DNA from: Lactobacillus sp. 0.1XD8-4
Lineage (GTDB): Bacteria > Bacillota > Bacilli > Lactobacillales > Lactobacillaceae
Direction: 5' to 3'
Length of the DNA: 41,537 nt
NCBI RefSeq assembly: GCF_009663775.1
Contig: NZ_RDBR01000016.1
Span: 1 to 41,537, forward strand
Shown: positions 1 to 7,380 of the stretch, one piece after another
Numbering within the stretch: position 1 is the stretch's first letter
Layout: the number at the start of each line of letters is the position of its first letter
The notes under the pieces: generated by a model
What the model was told of the DNA's origin: nothing
Seen by the model: the letters and a program-made list of their open reading frames with translations, nothing else
The model's database searches: none
Translations under genes and position numbers: made by a program

Positions 1-240
1 CTGTCCACTTAAATGTTCAACTTAAATTTTACAATCTGCCATTTCTTCAATGTAATCCGAAACAGTTTGAATGTTATGAATCATGATATTATCCGCCCCT
101 TCTATATGTCTTTAAGCAAATTCTAAAATAGATAAGTTAGAATTACTAGTAAAGGCGGATTAATTCTACTCAATAATCAAGGTATTTATAGAACTATGAG
201 AAAGTATGGAGTACGCTTATTTTTCTTTCTTTTTTGGTAG
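1..240. mobile_element. Probable decayed IS remnant at window edge
   Basis: No intact gene is present. On the minus strand about 100-39 reads as a short open stretch ending in a stop (HNIQTVSDYIEEMADCKI), which looks like the tail of a larger protein. On the plus strand about 165-225 reads NNQGIYRTMRKYGVR, which faintly resembles the N-terminal part of IS3-family OrfB proteins. The edge sequence TGTCCACTTAAATGTTCAAC could be an IS terminus. Each hint is weak and the element family is not established. Confidence 0.3.
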
Positions 241-291
241 CCATCAATATCATAGTAAAAGTAAGTAAAAAATAAGAAGGATGTGCTTCAA

Positions 292-1191
292 TTGGCCAAA
301 GAAATTACTAAGAAAGTATCATTAGTCGAACTATTCTATGATTTGGTATTCGTCTACATGGTTTCACGAGCAACAGGATTGATTCATCATGTTCATCATG
401 GAATTATTGGGTTACCCACTCTTGGTATTTTTGCGCTTGTGATGATTATTTTCATTAATTCTTGGATGGTTCAGATGGTTTTCACGAATCGATATGGTAA
501 ATCATCAATTACTAATATTATTTTTTCGTTTATTGATGAGGAATATTTCCTAATCGGATTGGCATTACAATTGCCCTTGTTGGTGTTCTAATTAGTTGGA
601 TGGCTCCTGGATTTACGGGTAAGTATACTCGGAAAGAACCCGATTGTTTTTTCACACTTACTAGAGCGGTTGACTGCGTTGATTATTGTGATGTTTGGTG
701 AAACAATCATCGGAATTGCGGACTACTTTACCAGAGAAAGCTTATCGCCACAGTCAATTATGATTTTTATCACGGTTGCAGCGTTGTTCTTTACTTATAT
801 TGTTGAGTTTGACCACTTGATTGATGAGTATCAGACTAATCAAACAGGAAATTTAATGATATACCTTCATTATTTTATTCTCTTTGGTCTTAGCTTAATC
901 ACCGTTGCATTAAAGTTTATTAGTGAACCAGAAGCACATTCAGACTTTTCAGTAGGGTGTCTATATCTTGGCTTAATCTTATTTTATATTGGACTGATAA
1001 TTGCTAATTACTATAATAAAATTAAGGTTACCAAAGATGTTATTGCTTGCTTTGTCATTACGACCCTGTTAGGCTTAGTATTTTCATTGTGGGAACCTAC
1101 TTTTGCATTGATTGTTGTAACAATAACGATAGTTGTGTTAATTAATGCAATTGTATTAACATGTTTTAACATTAGGAATAGCAATGGGTAA
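292..1191 (+). pseudogene. Low temperature requirement A (LtrA)-like membrane protein, frameshifted
   Basis: Two open pieces (to 591 and from about 640 to 1191) encode adjacent parts of one LtrA-family multi-pass membrane protein. The first starts with the family N-terminus (KKVSLVELFYDLVFVYMVS). The second contains ERLTALIIVMFGETIIGIA. The link between them, about 561-640, reads IALVGVLISWMAPGFTGKY in a different frame. One shift near 561 and a compensating shift near 636 explain this, but the stop at 589 truncates the product. The start is probably TTG 292, because GTG 283 lies only 2 bases after AGAAGG. LtrA function is poorly defined. It is most likely a recent pseudogene, unless the shifts are sequencing errors. 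Confidence 0.75.
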
Positions 1192-1204
1192 AATTTTTGC
1201 AGTG

Positions 1205-1390
1205 AAAATTAGGAGTAGGAAATAACCTCCTCAATAAGGCGGCTGGCTAAGCCAGAACGATGATCAGTATGATTATTGATCGTGCTTAGAAGCGATTCTT
1301 GGAGGTATTTGCTACGTTATCTTGCTATCGTTCATTAAAATAGTTGAGGTTGAGAGGGAAAATTTTTTTCTTAGCTTCAGCTTTTTTATT
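1205..1390 (+). repeat. Dispersed structured intergenic repeat, copy 1 (long form)
   Basis: First of four related intergenic blocks in the window (others near 6861, 22804 and 40566). Shared landmarks in order are AACCTYCTCGAYAAGGCGG, TTGGCTAA, GAACGAT, then TCGTTCRTTAAAATAG and a terminal hairpin of the GAGGTTGAGAGGGAAAA type. Copies 1 and 3 carry an extra central part containing GCTACGTTATCTTGCTAT that is missing from copies 2 and 4. Small stems such as CCTC/AAGG and TGGCTAAGCCA can be drawn. This fills most of the gap between the ltrA pseudogene and the marR promoter. Confidence 0.75.
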
Positions 1391-1397
1391 TAAAATA

Positions 1398-1470
1398 ATT
1401 TGGTACCGAAATATATTGACGATTAAAATTGATGGTGTTATATTATATACATCGGTACCGAAGTATATTG
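1398..1470 (+). promoter_or_regulatory. Promoter with twin palindromic operators for the 36-aa peptide/marR operon
   Basis: TTGACG at 1416-1421 and TATATT at 1439-1444 are separated by 17 bases. Two near-identical palindromic boxes flank them: TTTGGTACCGAAATATATTG from 1399 and ATCGGTACCGAAGTATATTG at 1451-1470. The core TTCGGTACCGAA-like palindrome sits once just before the -35 and once just after the -10. This is the layout expected for repression, most simply autorepression by the MarR protein encoded downstream (inferred). Confidence 0.8.
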
Positions 1471-1500
1471 TTAAACAATTAAATTATGGAGGATAATGAG

Positions 1501-1611
1501 ATGCTGACAAATCAATTGATCGTTTTAGGTACGATGATTGTGATTCTTACTTTTCTATTGTCTGGCAATCCATTAAAGACTGCTGAAGTAAAAAGCAAAG
1601 TTCGAAACTAA
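1501..1611 (+). CDS. 36-residue single-span membrane peptide upstream of marR
   Basis: A small gene with ATG 7 bases after GGAGGA. The product has a hydrophobic segment at about residues 6-22 (LIVLGTMIVILTFLL) followed by a basic tail (KSKVRN), so it should be a single-span membrane peptide. It is the first gene after the twin-operator promoter and lies 44 bases before the marR regulator, with no terminator seen between, so the two are probably co-transcribed. I do not recognise the family. The good ribosome site, the start position and the operon position support it being real. Confidence 0.7.
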   Translation: MLTNQLIVLGTMIVILTFLLSGNPLKTAEVKSKVRN

Positions 1612-1655
1612 TTTTTAATTAAACTAACATACTTTATTTTAAAGGAGCGATAATC

Positions 1656-2300
1656 ATGGCAGAAATTAGCGATATGGAATTAATTCAAAAAATGTTAAAG
1701 AGTTTATCAGTGCTACGTGGCAATACATTTGGCGGAGACGGACGGGGCTTCCCACGACAAATGGAGAAATTTGGTTTTAGTGGCCGTGAATTTCGGCAGC
1801 CAAATATGAATCATGGGGATATGTTTGGTCGTGGTGGTTTTTCACCGATGGATAATTCCATGACGGGTAATGGTCCGATGAGTGATTGGCCAAATATGAT
1901 GGATAATCGATCAACTGTTGGTCGTTCGGGGCTGATGGACGCACAACCTCCGTTTATGAACCGGCAGGGATTGATGCGAGAAAATCTTTTAACAATTATT
2001 GCCGATAATCCCACAGGAATTCGGGCGAAAAAGATTGCTGAAAAGGCGGGAATTAACCAATCATCAGTTTCTGAATCACTTAGTAAACTTGAAGATGATG
2101 GCTACATTAAGCGGACTGTCGATCCAACTGACAAACGAGCTACATTAATTTTCTTAACTGACTTAGGAACAGCGCGGGCTAACGAAATTAAGGATCAACA
2201 GCAAAAAATGTTCGGCCACCTTTTTGATAATCTGACGGCCAGTGAAAAGGAAGAATTATCACGATTATTAGACAAAATTATTGAAGGCCAAGATAAATAA
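1656..2300 (+). CDS. MarR-family regulator with Gly/Met/Phe-rich N-terminal extension
   Basis: The C-terminal half (about residues 105-214) is a winged-helix MarR domain: the recognition region includes IAEKAGINQSSVSESLSKLE and the wing DPTDKRATLIFLT. The first 100 residues are unusual for the family: low-complexity, rich in Gly, Met, Phe, Asn and Pro (for example NHGDMFGRGGFSPMDN), probably disordered. Family members are usually about 140-160 residues, so this one has an added domain of about 70. The start has AAAGGAG 8 bases upstream. It probably represses its own operon through the palindromes at 1399 and 1451. A Met-rich arm could sense oxidant or metal, but that is speculation. Confidence 0.88.
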   Translation: MAEISDMELIQKMLKSLSVLRGNTFGGDGRGFPRQMEKFGFSGREFRQPNMNHGDMFGRGGFSPMDNSMTGNGPMSDWPNMMDNRSTVGRSGLMDAQPPFMNRQGLMRENLLTIIADNPTGIRAKKIAEKAGINQSSVSESLSKLEDDGYIKRTVDPTDKRATLIFLTDLGTARANEIKDQQQKMFGHLFDNLTASEKEELSRLLDKIIEGQDK

Positions 2301-2326
2301 ACTTTGTTGTGTATTAATACAATAAG

Positions 2327-2368
2327 CGACATTAGCAGCTGATTATTTCCGCTACTAATGTCGTTTTA
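2327..2368 (+). terminator. Rho-independent terminator after marR
   Basis: CGACATTAG...GC pairs with GC...CTAATGTCG (2327-2339 with 2351-2363), followed by TTTTAT. It lies 27 bases past the marR stop. Confidence 0.8.
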
Positions 2369-2465
2369 TCATCTCGTAAGGTATTAGCCTACTATGTTAT
2401 TTTTAATAAGTTAGCTATCAGCTAGTAATTTATTTATAATAAAAATAAGATTAGGAGGCAGGACA

Positions 2466-2702
2466 ATGAACACAGATTCTTTTCAGAAACTAACTGATTG
2501 GCTAAAAGGTCGGCATTATACGCTTAAACAAGATGGACCTAATTTTGTCCTTAGCCAACAAGGACATGAATTAGCGATTATTACACCACCAGATAAGTAT
2601 CAAGTAAAGAATATCGAGATGACTTTTGATGAGTGGGTAGAATTTAACAAGTGTATCCGCAATATTCGTCATTATTTAATCGCTCAGAAAAAATCAGAAT
2701 AG
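2466..2702 (+). CDS. Uncharacterised 78-residue protein
   Basis: The ATG follows TTAGGAGGCAGGACA, an excellent ribosome site. The product is soluble and charged with no signal peptide or membrane span. It begins NTDSFQKLTDWLKGRHYTL and has a strand-rich middle (FVLSQQGHELAIITPP), then the helix-like end FDEWVEFNKCIRNIRHYL. I do not recognise a family. It lies between the marR terminator and an NAD(P)-binding protein gene, 132 bases from the latter, and may be a single-gene unit. Confidence 0.75.
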   Translation: MNTDSFQKLTDWLKGRHYTLKQDGPNFVLSQQGHELAIITPPDKYQVKNIEMTFDEWVEFNKCIRNIRHYLIAQKKSE

Positions 2703-2834
2703 GCTGGTAAGCCGAGTTAGGGTTTAAATTATCGTCATATCGTGGAATGAGGTTTTTTCTTTTGGTAATTGCTTTTTTCTATGATAAGGTAATCACGACA
2801 GCAACTTTGGACTAACATTAAGGAGTGACTAGGA

Positions 2835-3485
2835 ATGATAAAAGTTGGAATAATTGGTGCATCTGGAATGGCTGGTAGTGCAATCTATAAATTAGCAACC
2901 ACCAAGCCTGAATTAGATGTAACGGGCATCGTGCGTCATGAAAATAAAGCCCGTGAGATTCTTGGTGATGATGCCAAATTATTAAGTGGTGATATTTTTG
3001 CCTTAAATGATAGTTTATTATCGCGTTTTGATGTCATTGTTGATGCGTATGGAACCAGTCCCGAAAATGCTGACCGTCAAACCCGTTTGGCCGAAAAATT
3101 GGTTAGTCTAGCACGTAAAAATAGGATAAGATTAATCTTTATCTTAGGAGCTGGCAGCCTCAAAACTGGGGCTGATGAACATTTATTTGTTGAAGATATT
3201 GCTAAAATTCCTGGTTCTGAAAAATGGATTAATACACCGCGACAACAGTTAAAGGAGCTGCAATACCTCGAAACGATTACGGATATTGACTGGGTTGGAA
3301 TCTCGCCATCAGCAACATTTGAAGCGGGACCAGCAACTGGTTATATCGTGGGTAAAGATAAACTATTATTTAATGAACAAAAAGAATCAAAAGTTTCAAC
3401 CGGAACAGTTGCTGAAGTAGTGGTAAGCGAGATTTTAGCACCTCGTCATCACCGCGAACGGATTACTGTTGTTAATGAAGAATAA
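2835..3485 (+). CDS. NAD(P)-binding (atypical SDR, NAD(P)H-binding family) protein
   Basis: 216 residues with the N-terminal Rossmann motif GIIGASGMAGSAI at about residues 5-17, as in atypical short-chain dehydrogenases of the NAD(P)H-binding or NmrA-like group. Further signs are an Asp-containing second strand (LLSGDIFAL), the DVIVDAYG strand, and a central LIFILGAGSL segment. No YxxxK catalytic pair is obvious, so it may act as a sensor or a flavin/NADPH-linked reductase. The ribosome site is AAGGAG, spaced 9 from the ATG. It is monocistronic, ending at the bidirectional hairpin at 3593. Confidence 0.85.
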   Translation: MIKVGIIGASGMAGSAIYKLATTKPELDVTGIVRHENKAREILGDDAKLLSGDIFALNDSLLSRFDVIVDAYGTSPENADRQTRLAEKLVSLARKNRIRLIFILGAGSLKTGADEHLFVEDIAKIPGSEKWINTPRQQLKELQYLETITDIDWVGISPSATFEAGPATGYIVGKDKLLFNEQKESKVSTGTVAEVVVSEILAPRHHRERITVVNEE

Positions 3486-3592
3486 GAAATAGTATGATGC
3501 TGCAATAGCAATGTTGTACCGTATTCATATAAAAATAGTGGAGGTGTGACAAAGGTCATTTATGACTTCGTCTTCACGTCCCCACAAGCACA

Positions 3593-3639
3593 ACGAGGCT
3601 CTAGTATTCGGAAAAACCGAACGCTAGAGCCTCGTTTTT
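3593..3639. terminator. Bidirectional terminator between converging genes
   Basis: ACGAGGCTCTAG is paired with CTAGAGCCTCGT, with an inner ATTCGG/CCGAAC stem and a run of T on the plus side (A-rich on the other). It separates the NAD(P)-binding gene (+) from the cytochrome b5-like gene (-). Its two-part stem closely resembles the hairpin at 26155. Confidence 0.85.
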
Positions 3640-3643
3640 AATG

Positions 3644-3877
3644 CTAGTCAACTAATTTGCCAATTAATGGTAGTTTTGAAATCGGAGAGTACTTTCGTGC
3701 TGCTTCTTGGTAAGTTACGTCTGACAAATCATGACCAACGACACTACCATGGACTTCAGCACCCTCCCATTCAGGAACTTCAGATACATCATAAACGTTT
3801 CCATGGACGCCAATATAACCAGGACGACCTTCTCGACCATCATATTGTGCTAATTCGCTATGGGTAAAGGCTCGCAT
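3644..3877 (-). CDS. Cytochrome b5-like heme/steroid-binding domain protein
   Basis: 77 residues forming one cytochrome b5-like domain: FTHSELAQYDGREGRPGYI, then VHGNVYDVSEVPEW and the GAEVHGSVVGHDLSDVTY segment. The classical HPGG heme motif is absent. His43 and His49 lie in the matching region, as in the short soluble bacterial members annotated as predicted heme/steroid-binding proteins. No signal peptide or anchor is seen. The start has AAGGAGGG upstream. It is monocistronic. Lactobacilli do not make heme, so the ligand is uncertain. Confidence 0.85.
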   Translation of the reverse strand: MRAFTHSELAQYDGREGRPGYIGVHGNVYDVSEVPEWEGAEVHGSVVGHDLSDVTYQEAARKYSPISKLPLIGKLVD

Positions 3878-3959
3878 AAGTATCCCTCCTTGACAGGCTC
3901 AACATCTTAACGTTGCCTTTACTATAACATGAAAAATTTAATAAAGAATAAAATTTGAC

Positions 3960-5384
3960 TTATTCAGCTGCCAAATTTGCGATGGTGGATTGTTTAGCAG
4001 GTACCTTAACGAGCATGCCAACTGCCACACAAATGATAGTTACTAAAAATGGGAAGAAAGCCCAAGGGATGAAGTTAAGGGGATTAATTTGTAAAGTGCT
4101 AGCGATAAATACCCCAGAAACACTCCACGGAACAATTGCGTTAACTGCGGCCCCCGCATCATTTAGGATTCGTGTTAAGTAAGCTCGTTTTAAGCCAAGT
4201 TTTTCAAAGGCAGGCAAGAAGGATTGTCCAGGGAGGATAATTGCTAAGTAGTGCTCTCCGACCATTAAGTTAACCCCGACACAAGTAACGGCAGTGGCTA
4301 TCGTAAGGCGACCTGGGGTTTTTACAATACCAGCGAGGTGGTCAATGATAGCTTTGATAATATTAAACTTGATTAAGAGTCCACCCAAAGCTAAGGCAAA
4401 AATAATCAAGGCCAGGGAAGTTAGCATACTGGCAATTCCACCCTTGGAAAGTAAAGTATCAATTGTTTTATCACCAGTATGAGAAACGTAACCAGTCATA
4501 ATTGTATTGGTGATTGTTGTAATGCTAGTACTAGGAGCATGAATCCATCCTAATAAAGCGGCAAATAGTGATCCAAGACCAAGGGAAGGAATAGCTGGTA
4601 CTTGTAAGATTGCCAGGATAATCAAGAGTAAGACTGGTAAAAGTGCCCACCCAGAAATCCAGAAACCATTTGCTAGACCATCCATCATTTTGTGAACTGC
4701 ACCTAGGCTGACATTTTTAGAATTGAGTCCTAAGAAAGTGTATAAGACGATACAGATTGCCCATGCTGGAATATCGGTAACTAACAGCGCTTTGATATGC
4801 TGGTAAATACTAATATCGCCAACGCTAGCAGCAAGATTTGTTGTTCCAGAAAGCGGAGAAATGTTAGATCCGCAAAAGGCTCCTGAGACAATCACCCCAG
4901 CAGTAAGCCCAGGGTTAATTTTGAGGGTTGCTCCGATACCGATAAAGGCAATTCCCATTGTTGAGACAGTTGTAAATGAGCTTCCACATGCAACCCCGAC
5001 GAGAGTACAAACGATAAAGACTGTTGGTAAAAAGAACTTAACGGAAATGATTTCAAAACCAAAGTACATGATCGTGGGAATCGTGCCAGAAAAAATCCAT
5101 GTAGCAATGAGAACTCCAATTGATAGGAAAATAACTAAGGGATCAACGCCAGCACGCAGACCGCTACGCATCCCATTCATGACTGTGTCCCATTTAAATC
5201 CACGGATTCGACCGTAAACAGCAAGCAGGACAAAAGAGATAAAAAGTGGTGCTTGTGGTTCTTGATGCTTAAAAATAATGAGGTATCCTAAAATGCATAA
5301 AATAACGGCGAGAATAAGTAAACTTTCCCCGAAACTAAAATTAGGTTCCGGTTTATTTAACGACTTTTTAGTAGTTTTCATCAT
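3960..5384 (-). CDS. NhaC-family Na+/H+ antiporter-type transporter, predicted tyrosine transporter
   Basis: 474 residues with about 11-12 hydrophobic segments. The family core is clear: VGVACGSSFTTVSTMGIAF, then AGVIVSGAFCGSNISPLSGT and the late LNDAGAAVNAIVPWSVSG. NhaC-family proteins include Na+/H+ and malate/lactate antiporters, and several Firmicute members are predicted amino-acid transporters. The 5' leader of this gene encodes a Tyr-rich peptide and an attenuator, so I infer it imports tyrosine or a related aromatic amino acid. The start ATG-ATG lies 7 bases after AAGGAGAG. It is apparently monocistronic. Confidence 0.88.
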   Translation of the reverse strand: MMKTTKKSLNKPEPNFSFGESLLILAVILCILGYLIIFKHQEPQAPLFISFVLLAVYGRIRGFKWDTVMNGMRSGLRAGVDPLVIFLSIGVLIATWIFSGTIPTIMYFGFEIISVKFFLPTVFIVCTLVGVACGSSFTTVSTMGIAFIGIGATLKINPGLTAGVIVSGAFCGSNISPLSGTTNLAASVGDISIYQHIKALLVTDIPAWAICIVLYTFLGLNSKNVSLGAVHKMMDGLANGFWISGWALLPVLLLIILAILQVPAIPSLGLGSLFAALLGWIHAPSTSITTITNTIMTGYVSHTGDKTIDTLLSKGGIASMLTSLALIIFALALGGLLIKFNIIKAIIDHLAGIVKTPGRLTIATAVTCVGVNLMVGEHYLAIILPGQSFLPAFEKLGLKRAYLTRILNDAGAAVNAIVPWSVSGVFIASTLQINPLNFIPWAFFPFLVTIICVAVGMLVKVPAKQSTIANLAAE

Positions 5385-5406
5385 TTGACTCTCCTTAATT
5401 TTTAAT

Positions 5407-5703
5407 AAAAAAACACCAACTAGATCAGCGGTGATTACACAATCTAGTTGGTGGGTTTGGTAGTATAAAATGATGGAAGAACTCTACCCTCTACTAGATT
5501 GGTGCACCTAGCAAAGGACTCCTTAAAAACAACCTTGCTTAGGTACGAACACCGTTGCCCGTACCTATTGAGTACAGACATTTATGCGCGATAAGCATAG
5601 TTGTTATAGTACTTAGTTGAATTTAATGAGTGTGTATTCATAACTGTCGTTCCTTCCCGTTTGATGTTGTAATTATTAAAACATTCTCATTTTAGTTTGT
5701 CAA
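5407..5703 (-). promoter_or_regulatory. Leader-peptide attenuator controlling the nhaC-family gene
   Basis: Read on the minus strand. The promoter is TTGACA (5703-5698), a 17-base spacer and TTTAAT (5680-5675). Then come a Tyr-rich 19-codon ORF (5641-5582), a hairpin AGGTACG/CGTACCT, and arm AAGCAAGGTTGTT (5541-5529). That arm can pair with codon region AACAACTATGCTT (5605-5593), 12 of 13 positions counting one G-U, or through AGCAAGG with CCTTTGCT downstream. CAATCTAGT (5501-5493) can pair with ACTAGATTG (5448-5440), disrupting the terminator CACCAACTAGAT/ATCTAGTTGGTG plus seven T. No T-box, lysine or SAM riboswitch core was found. The stalling mechanism is inferred. Confidence 0.7.
5582..5641 (-). 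CDS. Tyr-rich leader peptide MNTHSLNSTKYYNNYAYRA
   Basis: 19 residues. The ATG lies 9 bases after AAGGA in the 5' leader of the nhaC-family gene. Tyr codons are at 11, 12, 15 and 17 (TAC TAT .. .. TAT .. TAT): four of the last nine residues. The Tyr-codon segment overlaps the RNA arm that can pair with AAGCAAGGTTGTT downstream, so a ribosome stalled for lack of Tyr-tRNA would mask that arm. This is the logic of trp/his-type attenuation, here apparently for tyrosine. Confidence 0.7.
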   Translation of the reverse strand: MNTHSLNSTKYYNNYAYRA

Positions 5704-5722
5704 TCTTTAATTTAAATAAAAA

Positions 5723-6748
5723 TTAAAATTCCCCTGCGACATCTTGGTCAGAGAATGAATGGGGATCGGGAACAAAGGCGATATCAGTGTCGATGATACC
5801 AAATTTTTCCCGAAGAATATTTTCGATGTGTTCCGATAGTTGAAAACTTTGCAAAATTGTCATTTTAGCATTAACCATAACCGAAGCATCGAGAGTCACT
5901 ACATTGCCGTTGTAGTGAGCTTTTAATTCGACTACTTTAATAACAGGTTTAACCTGCATAATTGCCTGACGGTATTCTTGTTCCGCCTGAGGATCAAAAT
6001 AGTCCGTTAAATTAAGGCTGCTATCAAAGAAAATCTTAAGTCCAGAATATAAGATAAAAAAGCCAACGACAATACTAGTTGCGCCATCGAGCCATCGGAT
6101 ATCGAATAGGAGCGCTCCGCCAATAGAAATTAGAGTTCCAATGCTGGTAAAAGCGTCACTAAGACTATCTTGGGCCGAGGCGAGCAGTGCAGCATTTTTT
6201 AACTTAAGACCAGTTTGGCGGTTCATGTACCAGACAACAAGCATAATGATAGAGGCAATTCCCGCCCCAACGAGGGCAATTGGCTGGGGAACAACTCGGC
6301 TGGCAGGGTTAAGAAGCCCCTTAATCCCGTCTACAATAACGCTAAGAGCAATTGCTACCATTACGACGGCGGTTACTAATGAAAAAATAGTTTCATACCG
6401 CCAGCGAACAAACTGAACCCGTTGGTCTGATCCCATATGTGCTTGGTAGTTTCCCGCCGGTAATTTAGCACCGATAATATCATCATCGTCAATATCTTGT
6501 GCAATATGCAGTCCCATCATTAATAAGAAAGTTGAAATAATTCCTGAAAGATTGTTAAAAGCATCGGCACGTAAAGTTTGCGACATACTCATTTCAGCTA
6601 ACCAATACTCAATAACTGAGATGAGAACGTAAGCAACAAGGTTATAGATTAAATGGTGTTGCGAAGCACGAATTTTCGCCAGTTCTTTGGCTTGGGTGTG
6701 TTCCCAATTATTCATTTCGGCGGTTGCATGTTTCTTAAATTTAGTCAT
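5723..6748 (-). CDS. Cation diffusion facilitator (CDF) metal exporter
   Basis: 341 residues. The N-terminal half carries six membrane segments with the CDF metal site in two helices: RADAFNNLSGIIST (about residue 61) and AQDSLSDAFTSIG (about residue 190). A cytoplasmic ferredoxin-like domain follows (VKVVELKAHYNGNVVTLDASV...), ending near HSFSDQDV. The family exports divalent cations (Zn, Mn, Fe, Co) by H+ antiport. The Asn-Asn in the first motif and the Ser-Asp arrangement in the second are more like Mn/Fe-type members than zinc YiiP, but specificity cannot be fixed by eye. It is transcribed toward the nhaC leader, whose promoter begins about 20 bases past its stop. Confidence 0.88.
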   Translation of the reverse strand: MTKFKKHATAEMNNWEHTQAKELAKIRASQHHLIYNLVAYVLISVIEYWLAEMSMSQTLRADAFNNLSGIISTFLLMMGLHIAQDIDDDDIIGAKLPAGNYQAHMGSDQRVQFVRWRYETIFSLVTAVVMVAIALSVIVDGIKGLLNPASRVVPQPIALVGAGIASIIMLVVWYMNRQTGLKLKNAALLASAQDSLSDAFTSIGTLISIGGALLFDIRWLDGATSIVVGFFILYSGLKIFFDSSLNLTDYFDPQAEQEYRQAIMQVKPVIKVVELKAHYNGNVVTLDASVMVNAKMTILQSFQLSEHIENILREKFGIIDTDIAFVPDPHSFSDQDVAGEF

Positions 6749-6860
6749 TGCTCATAAAGCTTCCCTTATAACAATTAAAATTACTTTAATTGTAACGCAA
6801 ATGTCCAATTTGCGTTAATTCAAGGGATTAATTACTAGCTATTTCAGCTTTGATAAATAA

Positions 6861-6992
6861 AGAAAAGGAGTAAGAATTAACCTTTTCGACAGGGCGGTTG
6901 GCTAGGTTAAAACGAGCACGTCACGGGTTGATTATTGTTCGTTAAAATATTAGAAGGCTGAGAAAAAATGTTTTTTCTCAACCTTCTAATAA
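6861..6992 (+). repeat. Dispersed structured intergenic repeat, copy 2 (short form)
   Basis: Contains TTAACCTTTTCGACAGGGCG, GGTTGGCTA, TTGTTCGTTAAAATAT and a strong hairpin AGAAGGCTGAGAAAAAA/TTTTTTCTCAACCTTCT. It lacks the central part of copies 1 and 3. It lies in the spacer between the CDF gene and a small membrane peptide gene (both minus strand). The hairpin sits about 20 bases past the peptide stop, so here the element can serve as that gene's terminator. Confidence 0.75.
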
Positions 6993-7010
6993 ATAAATGA
7001 AAAATAATTG

Positions 7011-7103
7011 CTAGGCCCGGTTGTTAATTACGTGGGCGCATGTTGCAATAATCAGTGCAACAAAGCTAACCAGGGCGATCATATTACTCATAATTGACAT
7101 CAT
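7011..7103 (-). CDS. 30-residue MMS-type small membrane peptide
   Basis: MMSIMSNMIALVSFVALIIA followed by TCAHVINNRA. It is a single hydrophobic span after a short polar start, with a good ribosome site (AAAGGAG, 9 bases before the first ATG). It shares the pattern MMS-hydrophobic2-SN-x-IA-x-VSF-x-A with the peptide at 32385-32495, which has its own ribosome site, so the reading frame appears conserved between loci. Length and layout recall small holin-like or type I toxin-like peptides, but I cannot assign a family. It is followed by repeat copy 2. Confidence 0.7.
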   Translation of the reverse strand: MMSIMSNMIALVSFVALIIATCAHVINNRA

Positions 7104-7380
7104 ATTGAACAACTCCTTTAACATAATTAAAGTATTTTTTACAGCGCAACTTAATTAGTTGTCTTTATGAGAAATAACCATCAATTTGATCATTTCCCCA
7201 TCTCCACCAGTTATTGTAACAGGTCTGAAAGTCGGTGACGATAATAATTAGCTAAGCTTTTAATGAGCTTGCTGCTTAATTATGGGAGTGTTTATAAGCA
7301 AAAAATTATAAGTAAGTGTTATATGCATGAATTAATTTTAATTATTAACCCAAACCATCTTTTTTCTTTTGAAATTTAAG

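Noticed and set aside
283-591. First part of ltrA as an independent 102-residue gene
   Set aside because: Its downstream homologous continuation is visible in shifted frames, so it is a fragment of one broken gene.
1205-1390. Repeat blocks as CRISPR or tandem repeats
   Set aside because: The copies are kilobases apart, single at each locus, with no regular spacers.
4861-5217. Plus-strand 118-codon ORF inside nhaC
   Set aside because: Antisense to a clear transporter gene, basic composition typical of shadow frames, no ribosome site.
5470-5600. nhaC leader as a T-box or lysine riboswitch
   Set aside because: No GGTGG-CCGCG T-box sequence and no GAGGTAGAGG-type core at the 5' side; the TAGAGGGTAGAG stretch lies at the 3' end and does not fit. 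The leader ORF and alternative stems explain the region better.
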